From Pedobacter sp. SYP-B3415 (GTDB taxonomy: Bacteria > Bacteroidota > Bacteroidia > Sphingobacteriales > Sphingobacteriaceae), in NCBI RefSeq assembly GCF_004138205.1, contig NZ_RXNQ01000037.1, positions 124,001 through 188,000 on the forward strand: DNA of 64,000 bases. Reading direction: 5' to 3'. The notes below the pieces were generated by a model that was not told the origin of the DNA, searched no databases, and worked only from the letters and a program-made list of their open reading frames with translations. Below are positions 8,284 to 17,113 of this stretch, piece by piece. The position numbers and the translations under genes are program-made. How positions within the stretch are numbered: position 1 is the stretch's first letter; each line of letters opens with the position of its first letter.

Positions 8284-9012
8284 ATGAGTAACGCTGAACA
8301 AACAATCCGCTGCCTGGCGGTAGATGATGAGGCTTATGCTGCCGAAATTATAGCCGGATATATTAACAAGACACCGTTCCTTGAATTGGTCGGGGCCACA
8401 AGCGATCCTTTCGAAGCGCTTCGGCTTGTGCAGGCCAATCAGGTAGACCTTGTTTTTCTGGATATTCAGATGCCCGAGTTAACTGGCATCCAGTTTTTGA
8501 AAATTTGCGGCGGCAAATGTAAGGTCGTACTTACAACGGCCTATCCTGAGTACGCGCTTGAAGGCTTTGAGTTAGACGTAATCGATTATCTTCTGAAACC
8601 TATACCGTATGAGCGTTTTTATAAAAGCGCTGTCAAGGTCAGGCAGATGATCACACCTGCAGCGGCGCCTGCACCGGTCCACCTCCCTGTGACGGACAAT
8701 GGTTATCTGTTTATTAAAGGGGACAATAAAAACAAATTCATCCGGGTTGAATACAACGATATTCTGTACCTCGAAGGACTCAAAAACTACGTTTCTGTAT
8801 ACACGGGTACCCAGCGTCTTATAACATATCAGTCGCTCCGCGAATTTGAGGAGCAGTTGCCAAAAAACCTGTTCATGCGCATCCACAAATCGTACATTGT
8901 TCCCTTTTCTAAAATTCGAATGGTAGATGGCAATGCCGTTTACATTGGCGATAATTGTCTGCCTGTCGGTGAAACCTACCGCAGCGAGTTTTTCCGCAAA
9001 ATCAGGGAATAA
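8284..9012 (+). CDS. LytTR-family response regulator
   Basis: A 242-residue cytoplasmic regulator. Residues 8-125 are a CheY-like receiver with the acidic pair Asp14/Asp15, phosphoacceptor Asp60 in LVFLDIQMPE and the conserved Lys in LLKPIPY. After a short Ala/Pro linker, residues about 142-242 form a LytTR DNA-binding domain (FIRVEYNDILYLEGLKNYV, then FMRIHKSYIVP). It is paired with the kinase 8 bp upstream. The phased GTT boxes at 7117-7207 are its likely target. It converges with the gene at 9015, leaving 2 bp between stops. Confidence 0.93.
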   Translation: MSNAEQTIRCLAVDDEAYAAEIIAGYINKTPFLELVGATSDPFEALRLVQANQVDLVFLDIQMPELTGIQFLKICGGKCKVVLTTAYPEYALEGFELDVIDYLLKPIPYERFYKSAVKVRQMITPAAAPAPVHLPVTDNGYLFIKGDNKNKFIRVEYNDILYLEGLKNYVSVYTGTQRLITYQSLREFEEQLPKNLFMRIHKSYIVPFSKIRMVDGNAVYIGDNCLPVGETYRSEFFRKIRE

Positions 9013-9014
9013 AA

Positions 9015-9941
9015 TTATCTGAAGAACCTTGCTTTCTTGCTTTTTGCGGGCTGCAGGGGTGCCAGTGCTTCCGCCACTTCTATCGGCAGATCTGATTCAA
9101 TAATATCAAAACCCGCTTTCGCAATCTCCTGGTATGCCATGCGCCGGGCGGCGGCGTCCGGAAGTTTATCTGCACTTGGTCCGGCACCGATCATGACCAT
9201 TACCCCCCGGCTATGCAGAAGCTTACAAAGCTCCAGGTTTTCAGGCGTAATTTTCGGCCCCACATAAGCCATAAAATGCGACCAGGGAATGCCTGATTTA
9301 TCGTAGGCATCGAAAGCCTGTTTTGTAAGAATGTGCGCAGAAAAAATCGCATTGTTGCTTTTCGCATAATAAAACTTCGCCTGCTGAGCGTTGTGCACGG
9401 TGAGCATCACCCAGCCCCAGGCATTGTGTCTTTCAATAATGGCTGCGGTCTTTTCCATCGGCAGGTCTTTCTTGTCGAGATTGATCAGCGTCTTGCCCCT
9501 GGCCCATTTTATGGCTTCATCGAGGGTTGGAATGCGCGATGCTGTTACATTTCCCTGGGGGTCTTTCAATTGCAAGGTACGCAGCTCCGCCAGCGTGTAT
9601 GCCGATAACTTCCCGCTGCCGGTGGTTGTGCGGTCAAGCGTTGCGTCATGCATCAGTACAGGAATACTGTCTTTGGTAAGCCTTGGGTCGATTTCATAAT
9701 AAGCCGGTGTATGCCTGAGCGTGTTCTCGAATGTCTCGATAGAGTTTTCCGGAAAACCGCTGACCATTCCGCCGCGGTGCCCGCTGACAAGCACCGTCCC
9801 ATCGCCCTCATACTTAAAAAATGCCCGTGCATCCTTACTGCTGCGAATGTTGAGCCGGTGCATTTTCTGTGCGTAAATACCCTGGCCCAATAACGTCATT
9901 GCTACGAGAGCACCTGCTGTGATAAATTTTCTCATGATCAT
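9015..9941 (-). CDS. Secreted glycerophosphodiester phosphodiesterase
   Basis: A 308-residue exported GDPD-family enzyme, which would hydrolyse glycerophosphodiesters to glycerol phosphate and an alcohol. It has a signal peptide (ending near GQGIYAQ), then the family residues in order: GHRGG, PENSIETFENTL, EIDPRLTKD (metal-binding Glu and Asp) and VLMHDATLDRTT (catalytic His). LINLDKKD and IIESDLP follow later in the barrel. The ATG at 9941 overlaps the preceding stop as ATGA, which points to translational coupling and supports this start over Met3. It is the last gene of the minus-strand polyol-kinase operon, an unusual position for an exported enzyme and a hint that the operon's substrate derives from a phosphodiester. 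Confidence 0.88.
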   Translation of the reverse strand: MIMRKFITAGALVAMTLLGQGIYAQKMHRLNIRSSKDARAFFKYEGDGTVLVSGHRGGMVSGFPENSIETFENTLRHTPAYYEIDPRLTKDSIPVLMHDATLDRTTTGSGKLSAYTLAELRTLQLKDPQGNVTASRIPTLDEAIKWARGKTLINLDKKDLPMEKTAAIIERHNAWGWVMLTVHNAQQAKFYYAKSNNAIFSAHILTKQAFDAYDKSGIPWSHFMAYVGPKITPENLELCKLLHSRGVMVMIGAGPSADKLPDAAARRMAYQEIAKAGFDIIESDLPIEVAEALAPLQPAKSKKARFFR

Positions 9942-10540
9942 ATCTTGCTGTTCAGCTTTTTTAATGTCATATCGCCCTGTTCATCAAAGTCAAGCAGGGT
10001 AATGGAAGAGTTCTCCTGAACAATCCTCCTGTAGTTTTTAAGCGGCATTTCAAGTTTATAGGCCATAAAAAGGCGGTTTACACCGTTGTGTGCCACGACC
10101 ATGACACGGCCCCGGGCGAAGCGTTTAGTCAGCTCATTAAAGAAATCGTCCAAACGCGTCACAACCTGCAAAGCTGTTTCACCCGTGCCGCCGGCGCGGG
10201 TATGTTCAGGATTTGTGCACCAGTCGGCCCAAAGTTCAGGGCTCTCGGGGATAAATTCCTCTTTCGTCTTCCCTTCCCACCGGCCAAAATCCGCCTCAAT
10301 CAGCCTTGAATCTTTTTGCACCCCTTCAGGTAAGCCTGATGCGATCTGCGCGGTCTGGTAAGCACGTTGCAGGGGCGAAGAGAAAACGGCATCGAAATGT
10401 AAACCGGCAAGTTGCGTATGCACCCCATGGGCCTGATTTATGCCCTTTTCTGTAAGCGCAATATCTGTCCGGCCACAATACCGGTTGCCATCGGCGTTAT
10501 ATGCCGTCTCTCCGTGTCTAAGCAGGTAAACTTCAAGCAT
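9938..10540 (-). CDS. Histidine phosphatase family protein
   Basis: A 200-residue cytoplasmic enzyme of the phosphoglycerate mutase-like/CobC superfamily. The catalytic LLRHGETAYN is at residues 6-15. The second Arg is in FSSPLQRAYQTA, the acid in EADFGRWEGK and the second catalytic His in VVAHNGVNR. Small members of this size are usually phosphatases (alpha-ribazole-5-phosphate, sugar phosphates) rather than mutases. No cobalamin genes are nearby, so a sugar- or polyol-phosphate substrate is the more likely reading here. It overlaps the upstream kinase by 8 bp and the downstream phosphodiesterase by 4 bp, a tightly coupled operon. Confidence 0.85.
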   Translation of the reverse strand: MLEVYLLRHGETAYNADGNRYCGRTDIALTEKGINQAHGVHTQLAGLHFDAVFSSPLQRAYQTAQIASGLPEGVQKDSRLIEADFGRWEGKTKEEFIPESPELWADWCTNPEHTRAGGTGETALQVVTRLDDFFNELTKRFARGRVMVVAHNGVNRLFMAYKLEMPLKNYRRIVQENSSITLLDFDEQGDMTLKKLNSKI

Positions 10541-11984
10541 GTGTTATGTTATTTTGCAGGTAACCCTTTTCGCGGAGCAGACCTATGAATGTGTGGTAAG
10601 ATTCTTCGTAAACGGCAGCAGGTCCGGGCTGAGGGAAAGTTGTGTTTTCAATAGCTGTCATGGCACCGGCGGCCTCGGTTAAGGTGCGGAAGTGGGTTTT
10701 TGAAGCAGCAAGGATGGCCGCACCCAGGGCTCCGCTTACATTTTTCATTTTATGCACCGGCAAATTAAGCACATTACTTCTGATCTGCAACCAAACCGGA
10801 TTTTTACTGCCGCCTCCTGCAGAATACACAGCTGTCACGGTTTCGCCGGATAACATCGCCGCGAGTTCAAGTGCATACCGTTCAACATAAGCCAGGCCTT
10901 CCATATTTGCAGCGAAAAGCATTTCGGCATCAAGGCCTTCAGGGGCAAAACCCCGTGCCTGTGGCGAAATGAACGGGAAACGTTCCCCTTGCTGGATTAA
11001 CGGGTACGCATATTGCCGTGTTGGCACCAGCCGGGCCGCCGCCTCAGTAAGCCGGTTCAGATCTGCACCTGCAAAGGCACTGCCTACCCAGTCGGCCCCG
11101 ATGTTTGCTGCTCCGCCAGGCATCCAGTAACCTTCAGGGTGGCGGTGAGCGTACAGCCGCCCCTTCTCATCTTTAACCGGCTGGCGGGTAATCCCCTTTA
11201 TCACCAGCGTTGTCCCGATGGTGGTATTCCATTGTCCCGGCTGTACCGCTCCCGAGGCTACCTGCGAAGCACAGCCGTCTGTCATCCCCGCTGCTACCGG
11301 CACCTGCTGCTGCAAACCAAACTGCCGGGAAAGCTGATCGGTTAACATTCCTACCACGGTTCCGGGAGCAACGACATGCGGCAAGCAGTCTTTGTTTATA
11401 AACAAATCCCGACTTATCCAGGCGGGCCAGTGCATGTTCGCTACATCGTAACCTGACTTCAGTACATTGGTGTAGTCAGATATCCCGTACAAACCGGTTA
11501 GCCTTCCGGTTATAAAATCCGCGGCGTGCGCCCAATAGCGGATATGCTTCGCCTTCTCAGGATGAGTATTCATGAACCAGCACATTTTCGGCAGACCGCA
11601 GGATGCATTAAACACCACAAAACTTTCTTCGCCGGATGCTTCCGAAAATTCCCGGCATTGGGCCGCTTCTTCGACGGGACGGGGGTCGCTGTACATCAAA
11701 GCAGCATGCAGCGGCGTTCCTGCTTCGTCCAGCGGAATGACCGTACCTGAAGTTGATGTAACCGAAATGCCCGAAAGTCCTGAACGGTCGAGTTCCTGCA
11801 GCAGGCCACCCATCAGGCGTGTGCAAGCTGACCACCAGATCAGCGGATCCTGCTCGCGCCTGTGCTCGTCATCCAGGGCAAAAGCCTCTTCCGCTGCGCC
11901 GAGTGTCACGCCGGCAGCATCAACCGCCAGCAGCCGGACACCCTGCGTGCCGATATCTATCCCGATGAAATATGGATTGGTCAT
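10533..11984 (-). CDS. FGGY-family carbohydrate kinase, D-ribulokinase-like
   Basis: A 483-residue cytoplasmic ATP-dependent sugar kinase. FGGY_N starts at GIDIGTQGVRLLA. Further hallmarks are TSTSGTVIPLD, LKSGYD, AGMTDGCASQVASGAV, TTIGTTLVIKG and YSAGGGSKNPVWLQIRSN in FGGY_C. The pattern (SGTV, LKxGY, the GERFPF strand, GGGSKNPVW) resembles the plant/cyanobacterial D-ribulokinase-like branch (AtXK-1/SePSK) more than xylulokinase or glycerol kinase; this is from memory of those sequences. The start at 11984 is chosen because ATGA overlaps the preceding stop. The longer reading from 12071 would add 29 residues inside the upstream gene. D-ribulose is the best guess for substrate. Confidence 0.8.
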   Translation of the reverse strand: MTNPYFIGIDIGTQGVRLLAVDAAGVTLGAAEEAFALDDEHRREQDPLIWWSACTRLMGGLLQELDRSGLSGISVTSTSGTVIPLDEAGTPLHAALMYSDPRPVEEAAQCREFSEASGEESFVVFNASCGLPKMCWFMNTHPEKAKHIRYWAHAADFITGRLTGLYGISDYTNVLKSGYDVANMHWPAWISRDLFINKDCLPHVVAPGTVVGMLTDQLSRQFGLQQQVPVAAGMTDGCASQVASGAVQPGQWNTTIGTTLVIKGITRQPVKDEKGRLYAHRHPEGYWMPGGAANIGADWVGSAFAGADLNRLTEAAARLVPTRQYAYPLIQQGERFPFISPQARGFAPEGLDAEMLFAANMEGLAYVERYALELAAMLSGETVTAVYSAGGGSKNPVWLQIRSNVLNLPVHKMKNVSGALGAAILAASKTHFRTLTEAAGAMTAIENTTFPQPGPAAVYEESYHTFIGLLREKGYLQNNITHA

Positions 11985-13456
11985 ATGGCCTGCGTCTTTC
12001 CGGCCGGTTGAACATAGAGCCTTTTCAGGTCCTCGCGTGCCGCTTTCCACTGCCGGTACCAGGTTGCACAATCTGCTGTATCCTGCGGGTGTATTTCTTC
12101 TGTTTCATTCATCTGGTTTCCTGGTACGCCGAGCGCAAGGTTACAGCTGATTACGCCGCCCGCTACCGAGGCCTGCCGGTAACCCTTCCTGATGCGCACC
12201 GTTTTACCGGTCAGGTCGGCAATAAACTGTCGCAGCAAAGGGCTTTGAAATCCGCCGCCGCAGGCCCAGACGTAATCCAGCCCGTAAGGAGCCACATCAA
12301 GCAGACAATCGAAATTCTGTCTGATAGAGCAGGCTATATCCCAAAGGGTAGCCCTGACAAAGTCGGCCCGCGTTAATTCATGACTCACAGGTGTATTAAA
12401 AAGAAAACCGCCTTTCGGCAGGGGAGAATGTTCTTCTGCAATCAACGAGCCCAGTGACGCAACGCATCGGACCTGACCTGTTCTGGCCAGCTCCGCTTCA
12501 ATCACCTCATAACCTTCATTTGGATAAAATATTTCCTTTAGCCGCTGGTAGTTCAGCCCCGTTACGCCCGCGTTTGCCTCAAAGACAAATCTGCCGGCTT
12601 CAGTATGCCTTCCCGACCATGTCCGCTGGTGTGCATCAATGACATAATGCGCTGTTATGCGTACTATAGGCGTAGTGGTTCCTGACACGATGACGATATC
12701 GCCGCTGCCAGGCATGGTACTTTGAATAGCAAGCTGTGTGTCTGCACCGCCTACCACAACAACCGCCGACTCAGGGATGCCTATGGTCGAAGCCACCGCC
12801 GGCAGTATAGTTGCCTGAACAGTGCCCGACTGATGCAGCGGCGGCAGTAGATCTGTCGAAATGCCGAATGCAGCGCATAATTCATCTGACCAGGCCATTT
12901 GTTCTATATCATACAGTTGTGTTTCTGATGCCTGCGCATGCTCGTAGCCGGCTATGCCGCATAACATGTATTGCGCCCAGTCGCTGATGCTCAGCACCTC
13001 CCTGCACCGCGCATACAGATCGGGCCTGCGCTCCCGAATGCCCGTCAATTTCATTGCAGAGAAAAGTGAAGATGGGTATCGACCCGTTAATTCGTAAATA
13101 CGGTCTTTCCCGGTAATGCGGTCTTCCCATTCACGGCCGCGGTGGTCGTGATTCGGCAGGCCGGTCAGCAGTTCGCCTCCATTACCAAGCAATACAATGC
13201 CTTCCCGCTGTGAAGATGCAGTTACAGCGCGGATTTCGACATATTTGCAGGCCGCAACAGCCTTTTGTGCCAGCTGCAGGATTTGCTGCCAGAGCACAGC
13301 AGGCTCAAAAAAAAGTGCATCAGGGTAAAGCTCATCTTTATGGTAGATCACGTCCGCACGTTCTACGGCAAACAGGTTTCCATCAGGTGCTGCAACGGCT
13401 ACCCTGACGTTTCCGGTGCCGATATCGATAATCAGGTAGGCTGGTTGTTCGGTCAT
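11981..13456 (-). CDS. FGGY-family carbohydrate kinase, LsrK-like
   Basis: A second FGGY kinase, 491 residues. It begins LIIDIGTGNVRVAVAAPDG. It shares with autoinducer-2 kinase LsrK the motifs AVTASSQREGIVLL, LSISDWAQYMLCG and VVVGGADTQLA, and it has the C-terminal ACGGGFQSPLLRQFIADLTG ATP-binding segment. Resemblance to LsrK does not establish AI-2 as substrate; no lsr transporter or lsrF/G is present, and the setting (polyol permease, a second kinase) favours a ketose or polyol. It is 6 bp after the dehydrogenase gene and overlaps the next kinase by 4 bp (ATGA). Two unlike FGGY kinases in one operon suggest two substrates or two intermediates. Confidence 0.8.
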   Translation of the reverse strand: MTEQPAYLIIDIGTGNVRVAVAAPDGNLFAVERADVIYHKDELYPDALFFEPAVLWQQILQLAQKAVAACKYVEIRAVTASSQREGIVLLGNGGELLTGLPNHDHRGREWEDRITGKDRIYELTGRYPSSLFSAMKLTGIRERRPDLYARCREVLSISDWAQYMLCGIAGYEHAQASETQLYDIEQMAWSDELCAAFGISTDLLPPLHQSGTVQATILPAVASTIGIPESAVVVVGGADTQLAIQSTMPGSGDIVIVSGTTTPIVRITAHYVIDAHQRTWSGRHTEAGRFVFEANAGVTGLNYQRLKEIFYPNEGYEVIEAELARTGQVRCVASLGSLIAEEHSPLPKGGFLFNTPVSHELTRADFVRATLWDIACSIRQNFDCLLDVAPYGLDYVWACGGGFQSPLLRQFIADLTGKTVRIRKGYRQASVAGGVISCNLALGVPGNQMNETEEIHPQDTADCATWYRQWKAAREDLKRLYVQPAGKTQAI

Positions 13457-13462
13457 GTCGTT

Positions 13463-14431
13463 CTATTTGAGCTGTAAGTGTTCGGCATTTTCGGCCAGGT
13501 ATTTAAGCACCTGCGCATTCATGATCGTTACATGATGATCTTCGACTTCATCGGTCGCCCCGGCAGTATGCGGTGTAGCCAGTACATGGGGATGGCGGAT
13601 AAGCCGGTAATCGGTCTCATCAGGTGGCTCGTGATCAAAAACATCAAGTATGGCACCGCGGATCCTGCCACCCTCCAGTGCCTCAAGCAGGGCTTCGCGC
13701 CTGACTACCGAAGCACGTGCCGTGTTGACGAAAATTGCATCGCTTTTCATCAAGGAAACGAGACGTCCGTCAATCATGTTCAGGGTATCCGGAGTTACGG
13801 GCAGATGAATGGATACGATGTCGCTTTCACGAAACAGTTCGTCAAGCTCCATCCGCTCGTAAGCCGGATCGTATTCACTTACATATGGATCATAAAAATG
13901 AATTTTACACGGAAAATTCTCCAGCATTTTGGCAATACGCCGTCCGATGGCACCGAAACCCACCAGGCCCACAGATCTCCCGGCCAGTTCATTGCCTTTA
14001 AATTCCAGGTAAGAAGTATGCGCACCTTCATCCCAGCGCCCCTCTGCAAGCCACTGCCTTGCAGAAATGGTCTTTCGCAGCAGGGTAATAACATTTGCTA
14101 CAAAAAGTTCTGCAACAGCCTGAGCGTTTCGTGCGGGTGTATGGAACACCGGTATACCGAGGCGGGCCGCAGTGTCAATTGAGACGTTTGAAGGCGTTCC
14201 GCGGCAAACGCCGATAAAACGCAGCTGAGGAAAGCGCTCAATAACCTCTGCCGTTACCTCGTCGTGTTCCGTAATCAGGGCATCGGCAGCTGTATCGTGC
14301 AGCAGTGTAATCAATTCTTCCTCGTTATATGCCCTTCCCTGCGGTTTCCATGACCTGTAAATAATGTCTGCGAATTTTCCCAGTTCGTTCTGCCCCTGCT
14401 GGTTGTAGGGCGCGGTGATCAGTATTCTCAT
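13463..14431 (-). CDS. NAD-dependent 2-hydroxyacid dehydrogenase (SerA/PdxB-like)
   Basis: A 322-residue D-isomer-specific 2-hydroxyacid dehydrogenase. The Rossmann motif is SVGLVGFGAIGRRIAKML. The catalytic residues follow family order: Arg in NTARASVVRREAL, Glu in DVFDHEPP and His in TPHTAGA. The substrate-domain part has FIGVCRGTPSNVSIDTAARLG. There is no C-terminal ACT domain, so it is not a typical regulated biosynthetic SerA. I chose Met9 (14431) because it sits 7 bp past the permease stop; the longer start would overlap it by 17 bp. In a sugar-kinase operon it may act on an aldonate or a phosphorylated hydroxyacid, but the substrate cannot be read from the sequence. Confidence 0.82.
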   Translation of the reverse strand: MRILITAPYNQQGQNELGKFADIIYRSWKPQGRAYNEEELITLLHDTAADALITEHDEVTAEVIERFPQLRFIGVCRGTPSNVSIDTAARLGIPVFHTPARNAQAVAELFVANVITLLRKTISARQWLAEGRWDEGAHTSYLEFKGNELAGRSVGLVGFGAIGRRIAKMLENFPCKIHFYDPYVSEYDPAYERMELDELFRESDIVSIHLPVTPDTLNMIDGRLVSLMKSDAIFVNTARASVVRREALLEALEGGRIRGAILDVFDHEPPDETDYRLIRHPHVLATPHTAGATDEVEDHHVTIMNAQVLKYLAENAEHLQLK

Positions 14432-14438
14432 GTATCTG

Positions 14439-15737
14439 CTATAAACTTGAATCATTTATTAAACTGCGGCTCGTCTGAAGCTGCGTTTCGCCGGTAACTG
14501 CTGTACGTGCGCCATCAGGCAGGTGGATAAAGCGTGTAAGCAGGGCACTGACAAAATAAAGTCCCGCCAGGATCCATACTACACCTTCATTGCCTGCCGA
14601 ACCGATAAAAATGCCGACAATTGCCGGACCTGCAAACACGGCCAGACCGGCACCCAGGTTCAGGATAGCCATCGCTGCACCCTTGTCTTTCTTCACCAGC
14701 GAAGGAACCAGTGCTGATAGTGGAACATAGCCGGCAAGCAAAGCCCCCCACAGCACGCCACAAAACATCACAATCCAGAAACTGCCGCCTGAGAAATCGG
14801 GCGAATAGTAAAAAAGCAGGGTCGTCAGGCCACACCCTACACCTCCAAACCACATTACCGTGTTGCGCCAGCCAAGCCGGTCGCCCACGAAACCAAAAAT
14901 CAGGTTAAAAGCGATATTTGCCGTGAAGATTGTGCCCCAGATCTGCAGCCATTCAGTTGTCGGGAAACCGTGTGCAGCCATATAGGTGGGCAGAAACACC
15001 GGAAAAGCAAATTGTGCTGTCGTGTTGATAATCCTTACAATGCCGCCCAGTAATACCTTTGGCTCTTCGCGGATGATGGTCAGACCCTTAGCCAGCTCCT
15101 CTGCCTTGCTGCTCCCGCTACCCGGCACAAATTTGTCTTTGTTTAATACCAGTGCAAAAAAAGCACCTACAGCAACCCAGAAGATCGAGCTCCATAACGT
15201 GTTCAGATAACCAAGATTTTGTATGGCCCAGCTGGAATAGTAAGCACCAAACACGTTAAGTCCGCCGGTAAAAACAAACCAAAACCACCCTACTGCGGTA
15301 CCCAGCTTACGCTGCGGACTCCGGTAGGTGATCCATACCAGGAACGAATAGGCAAACAGCGGATAACCGAACCCACGAATGGCGTACGTAACCAGCATGA
15401 TACTGAACTTCAGATCGGGCATCCCATATGCTACAAACCCAACTGTTCCAAGAATGTAAAGAATCAGACCCATGAACATGGTCCTCTTTGGTCCAAAACC
15501 TTCTGCAAGCACGCCCGAAAACCAGGATGATATCGCAATGGTTACACCATATACCGTAAACAAAGAGGCGCTCTGCTGGATCGACATCCCCCTGTCTATC
15601 AGGTAGGGACTTAACCAACCCTGTTCAACACCATCGCCCATCATGAAGATAAGAATGCCCAGGTAACCCCAAGCCAGATTTTTCGGAATACCAGCCCGGT
15701 CAAAGACCGATGTGCTGCCGGCTTTTACAGCGTGCAT
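14439..15737 (-). CDS. Polyol permease-like MFS transporter (RbtT/DalT/CsbX type)
   Basis: A 432-residue inner-membrane transporter with about 12 hydrophobic segments. The first third is characteristic: KNLAWGYLGILIFMMGDGVEQ, GWLSPYLIDRGMSIQQSA, then FTVYGVTIAISSWFSGVLAEGFGPKRTMF. This matches the ribitol/D-arabinitol permease family closely as I recall it. A polyol or sugar-like substrate taken up with protons is therefore likely. It is probably the first gene of the tight operon, because 262 bp of AT-rich sequence separate it from the upstream esterase gene, while all downstream gaps are 7 bp or overlaps. The C-terminus ends in a short polar tail. Confidence 0.82.
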   Translation of the reverse strand: MHAVKAGSTSVFDRAGIPKNLAWGYLGILIFMMGDGVEQGWLSPYLIDRGMSIQQSASLFTVYGVTIAISSWFSGVLAEGFGPKRTMFMGLILYILGTVGFVAYGMPDLKFSIMLVTYAIRGFGYPLFAYSFLVWITYRSPQRKLGTAVGWFWFVFTGGLNVFGAYYSSWAIQNLGYLNTLWSSIFWVAVGAFFALVLNKDKFVPGSGSSKAEELAKGLTIIREEPKVLLGGIVRIINTTAQFAFPVFLPTYMAAHGFPTTEWLQIWGTIFTANIAFNLIFGFVGDRLGWRNTVMWFGGVGCGLTTLLFYYSPDFSGGSFWIVMFCGVLWGALLAGYVPLSALVPSLVKKDKGAAMAILNLGAGLAVFAGPAIVGIFIGSAGNEGVVWILAGLYFVSALLTRFIHLPDGARTAVTGETQLQTSRSLINDSSL

Positions 15738-15999
15738 GTTCAGTTTGTTTATATTTGGTTATAAATACGAAAAGCAATAATAAACAAAATATAACAGAAT
15801 TTAAGTTTTTGAAATAATTTATAAGTTAGTCGTGCTCGATTTGAGAGCAAATCACTTTAAAATGGATGCATTCGGGGCTATGACAAACGCTACTAAAAAA
15901 ACAACCAGTCAGGTCTTATTCCCAGCACGGCCTGCAGTCATGCTTCAACTAATAAGCTCAGAAAACGGTCATAAGGACGGGCTCGTCAATACTTGCACA
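15738..15999 (-). promoter_or_regulatory. AT-rich control region upstream of the polyol permease gene
   Basis: 262 bp without a credible gene. The part next to the permease start (15750-15830) is strongly AT-rich and holds CAAAATATA on the plus strand, a one-base variant of the -7 element read on the minus strand. It probably carries the promoter of the permease-kinase operon and may bind the DeoR-type regulator at 18575. No exact consensus promoter or terminator was found. Confidence 0.35.
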
Positions 16000-17103
16000 C
16001 TATTTTTCCTGCCTGAATGCGGGGTATTTTCTCAAAATTTTCATAATTCGCGGTCTCAGAATACTTAACATCCGGTCGAAGCCCAGATCAGTAGGATGCG
16101 TCCCATCTACCGTAGCTTCATGATCGGCGCCCAGCAGGCCATCGGCTTTAATAAAATAAAGATCTTTTATACCGGAACGCAACAGGCTGTCTACCTGCCT
16201 GCTTATCTCGTTGTTCTGAGCGGTTACCCGGGCGCCGGCCTCCTTATCCAGGTAACCTTTTTCCCTGATAATGCTTTGCATTACGATAATGGGTTTGCCG
16301 GGCTGTCGTGTGCGGAGGGTGCTGATCAGGTAGGCGCTGCGCTCACGGATTTGTTCAGGCGAGGGGTTGGGTATGCAGTCGAGGATATAGGCATCAGCCG
16401 GGATCGAGGCCACCAGGTCAGCCGCCGCTTTTTCCATTTTGGCGCTGCCACTCAGCCCCATATTGAAAAAATTGATGCCCGTCATCCGGCTCAGACGTGC
16501 CGGATAGGCCATACCTGGTCTGCTGGCTGATGCGCCATGAACGATACTTGAACCGTAGATCAGCACGCGATTCCGAAACTGACTGCCAAGCGGTTCAAGC
16601 AGCGCACCCGGCAAAACGCCGACTTCGAGCGATAGAGCTTCATCGTACAGAGGCAGGTACAACAGGCATTCTTTTTCTGTATGACCAAGATTTCGCGCCA
16701 GTACGGCTTCACTGCAATCGCCCGTAGGGCCAGCCGCACCCGCATACTGCCACTTTCCGGCGCTCCTGATATACAGGTCGAGACCTTTATAAGCAATAGC
16801 CGTCATGTTTACACCGGTCTTTTTTTTAGTTACACACCAGCGCGCCGCAACCAGGTCACTATTGGTTTTGAAACTGATAACAATCCCCGCAGATGTGGTG
16901 AGCAGATTTTTGACGGCAGAAGGAAGTTCCGGATAACTGGCCGTATCAATGCGCTGATAGGGCTTTTTGGTCTTCATAAATTTCCCTTCCACATACAAAG
17001 AGGCAGCGGGCCGGTACTGAATGGCCTGTATCTGCATACTTTGAGCGGTAACAAGCTGTGCTGCGCAGAACAGCAACAGCAGCAGAAGTATTGATCTTTT
17101 CAT
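16000..17103 (-). CDS. Secreted SGNH/GDSL esterase with GxDLY domain
   Basis: A 367-residue exported hydrolase with a signal peptide ending near QLVTAQ. Residues about 25-165 resemble the N-terminal GxDLY domain (signature KGLDLYIR). Residues about 175-355 are a GDSL_3 lipase/esterase domain with the nucleophile in LIYGSSIVHG (block I Ser), Gly in NMGLSGSAKM (block II), CIPNPSPEQ (block III Asn) and the Asp/His pair in VDGTHPTDLGFDRM (block V). Members usually deacylate carbohydrates. It follows the metallophosphatase gene by 10 bp, so the two secreted enzymes are co-expressed upstream of the permease-kinase operon. Confidence 0.82.
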   Translation of the reverse strand: MKRSILLLLLLFCAAQLVTAQSMQIQAIQYRPAASLYVEGKFMKTKKPYQRIDTASYPELPSAVKNLLTTSAGIVISFKTNSDLVAARWCVTKKKTGVNMTAIAYKGLDLYIRSAGKWQYAGAAGPTGDCSEAVLARNLGHTEKECLLYLPLYDEALSLEVGVLPGALLEPLGSQFRNRVLIYGSSIVHGASASRPGMAYPARLSRMTGINFFNMGLSGSAKMEKAAADLVASIPADAYILDCIPNPSPEQIRERSAYLISTLRTRQPGKPIIVMQSIIREKGYLDKEAGARVTAQNNEISRQVDSLLRSGIKDLYFIKADGLLGADHEATVDGTHPTDLGFDRMLSILRPRIMKILRKYPAFRQEK

Positions 17104-17113
17104 TTGGACAACA

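Noticed and set aside
10533..12071. Longer FGGY kinase start at 12071
   Set aside because: The added 29 residues lie within the upstream kinase gene and lack family similarity; ATGA coupling at 11984 is the better start.
11981..13456. Quorum-sensing AI-2 uptake locus because of the LsrK-like kinase
   Set aside because: No Lsr transporter, LsrR, LsrF or LsrG is present; the MFS polyol permease and DeoR regulator point to sugar or polyol use.
15832..16068. Plus-strand 78-codon frame between the permease and esterase genes
   Set aside because: It overlaps the end of the esterase gene, has no recognisable features, and lies in an AT-rich control region.
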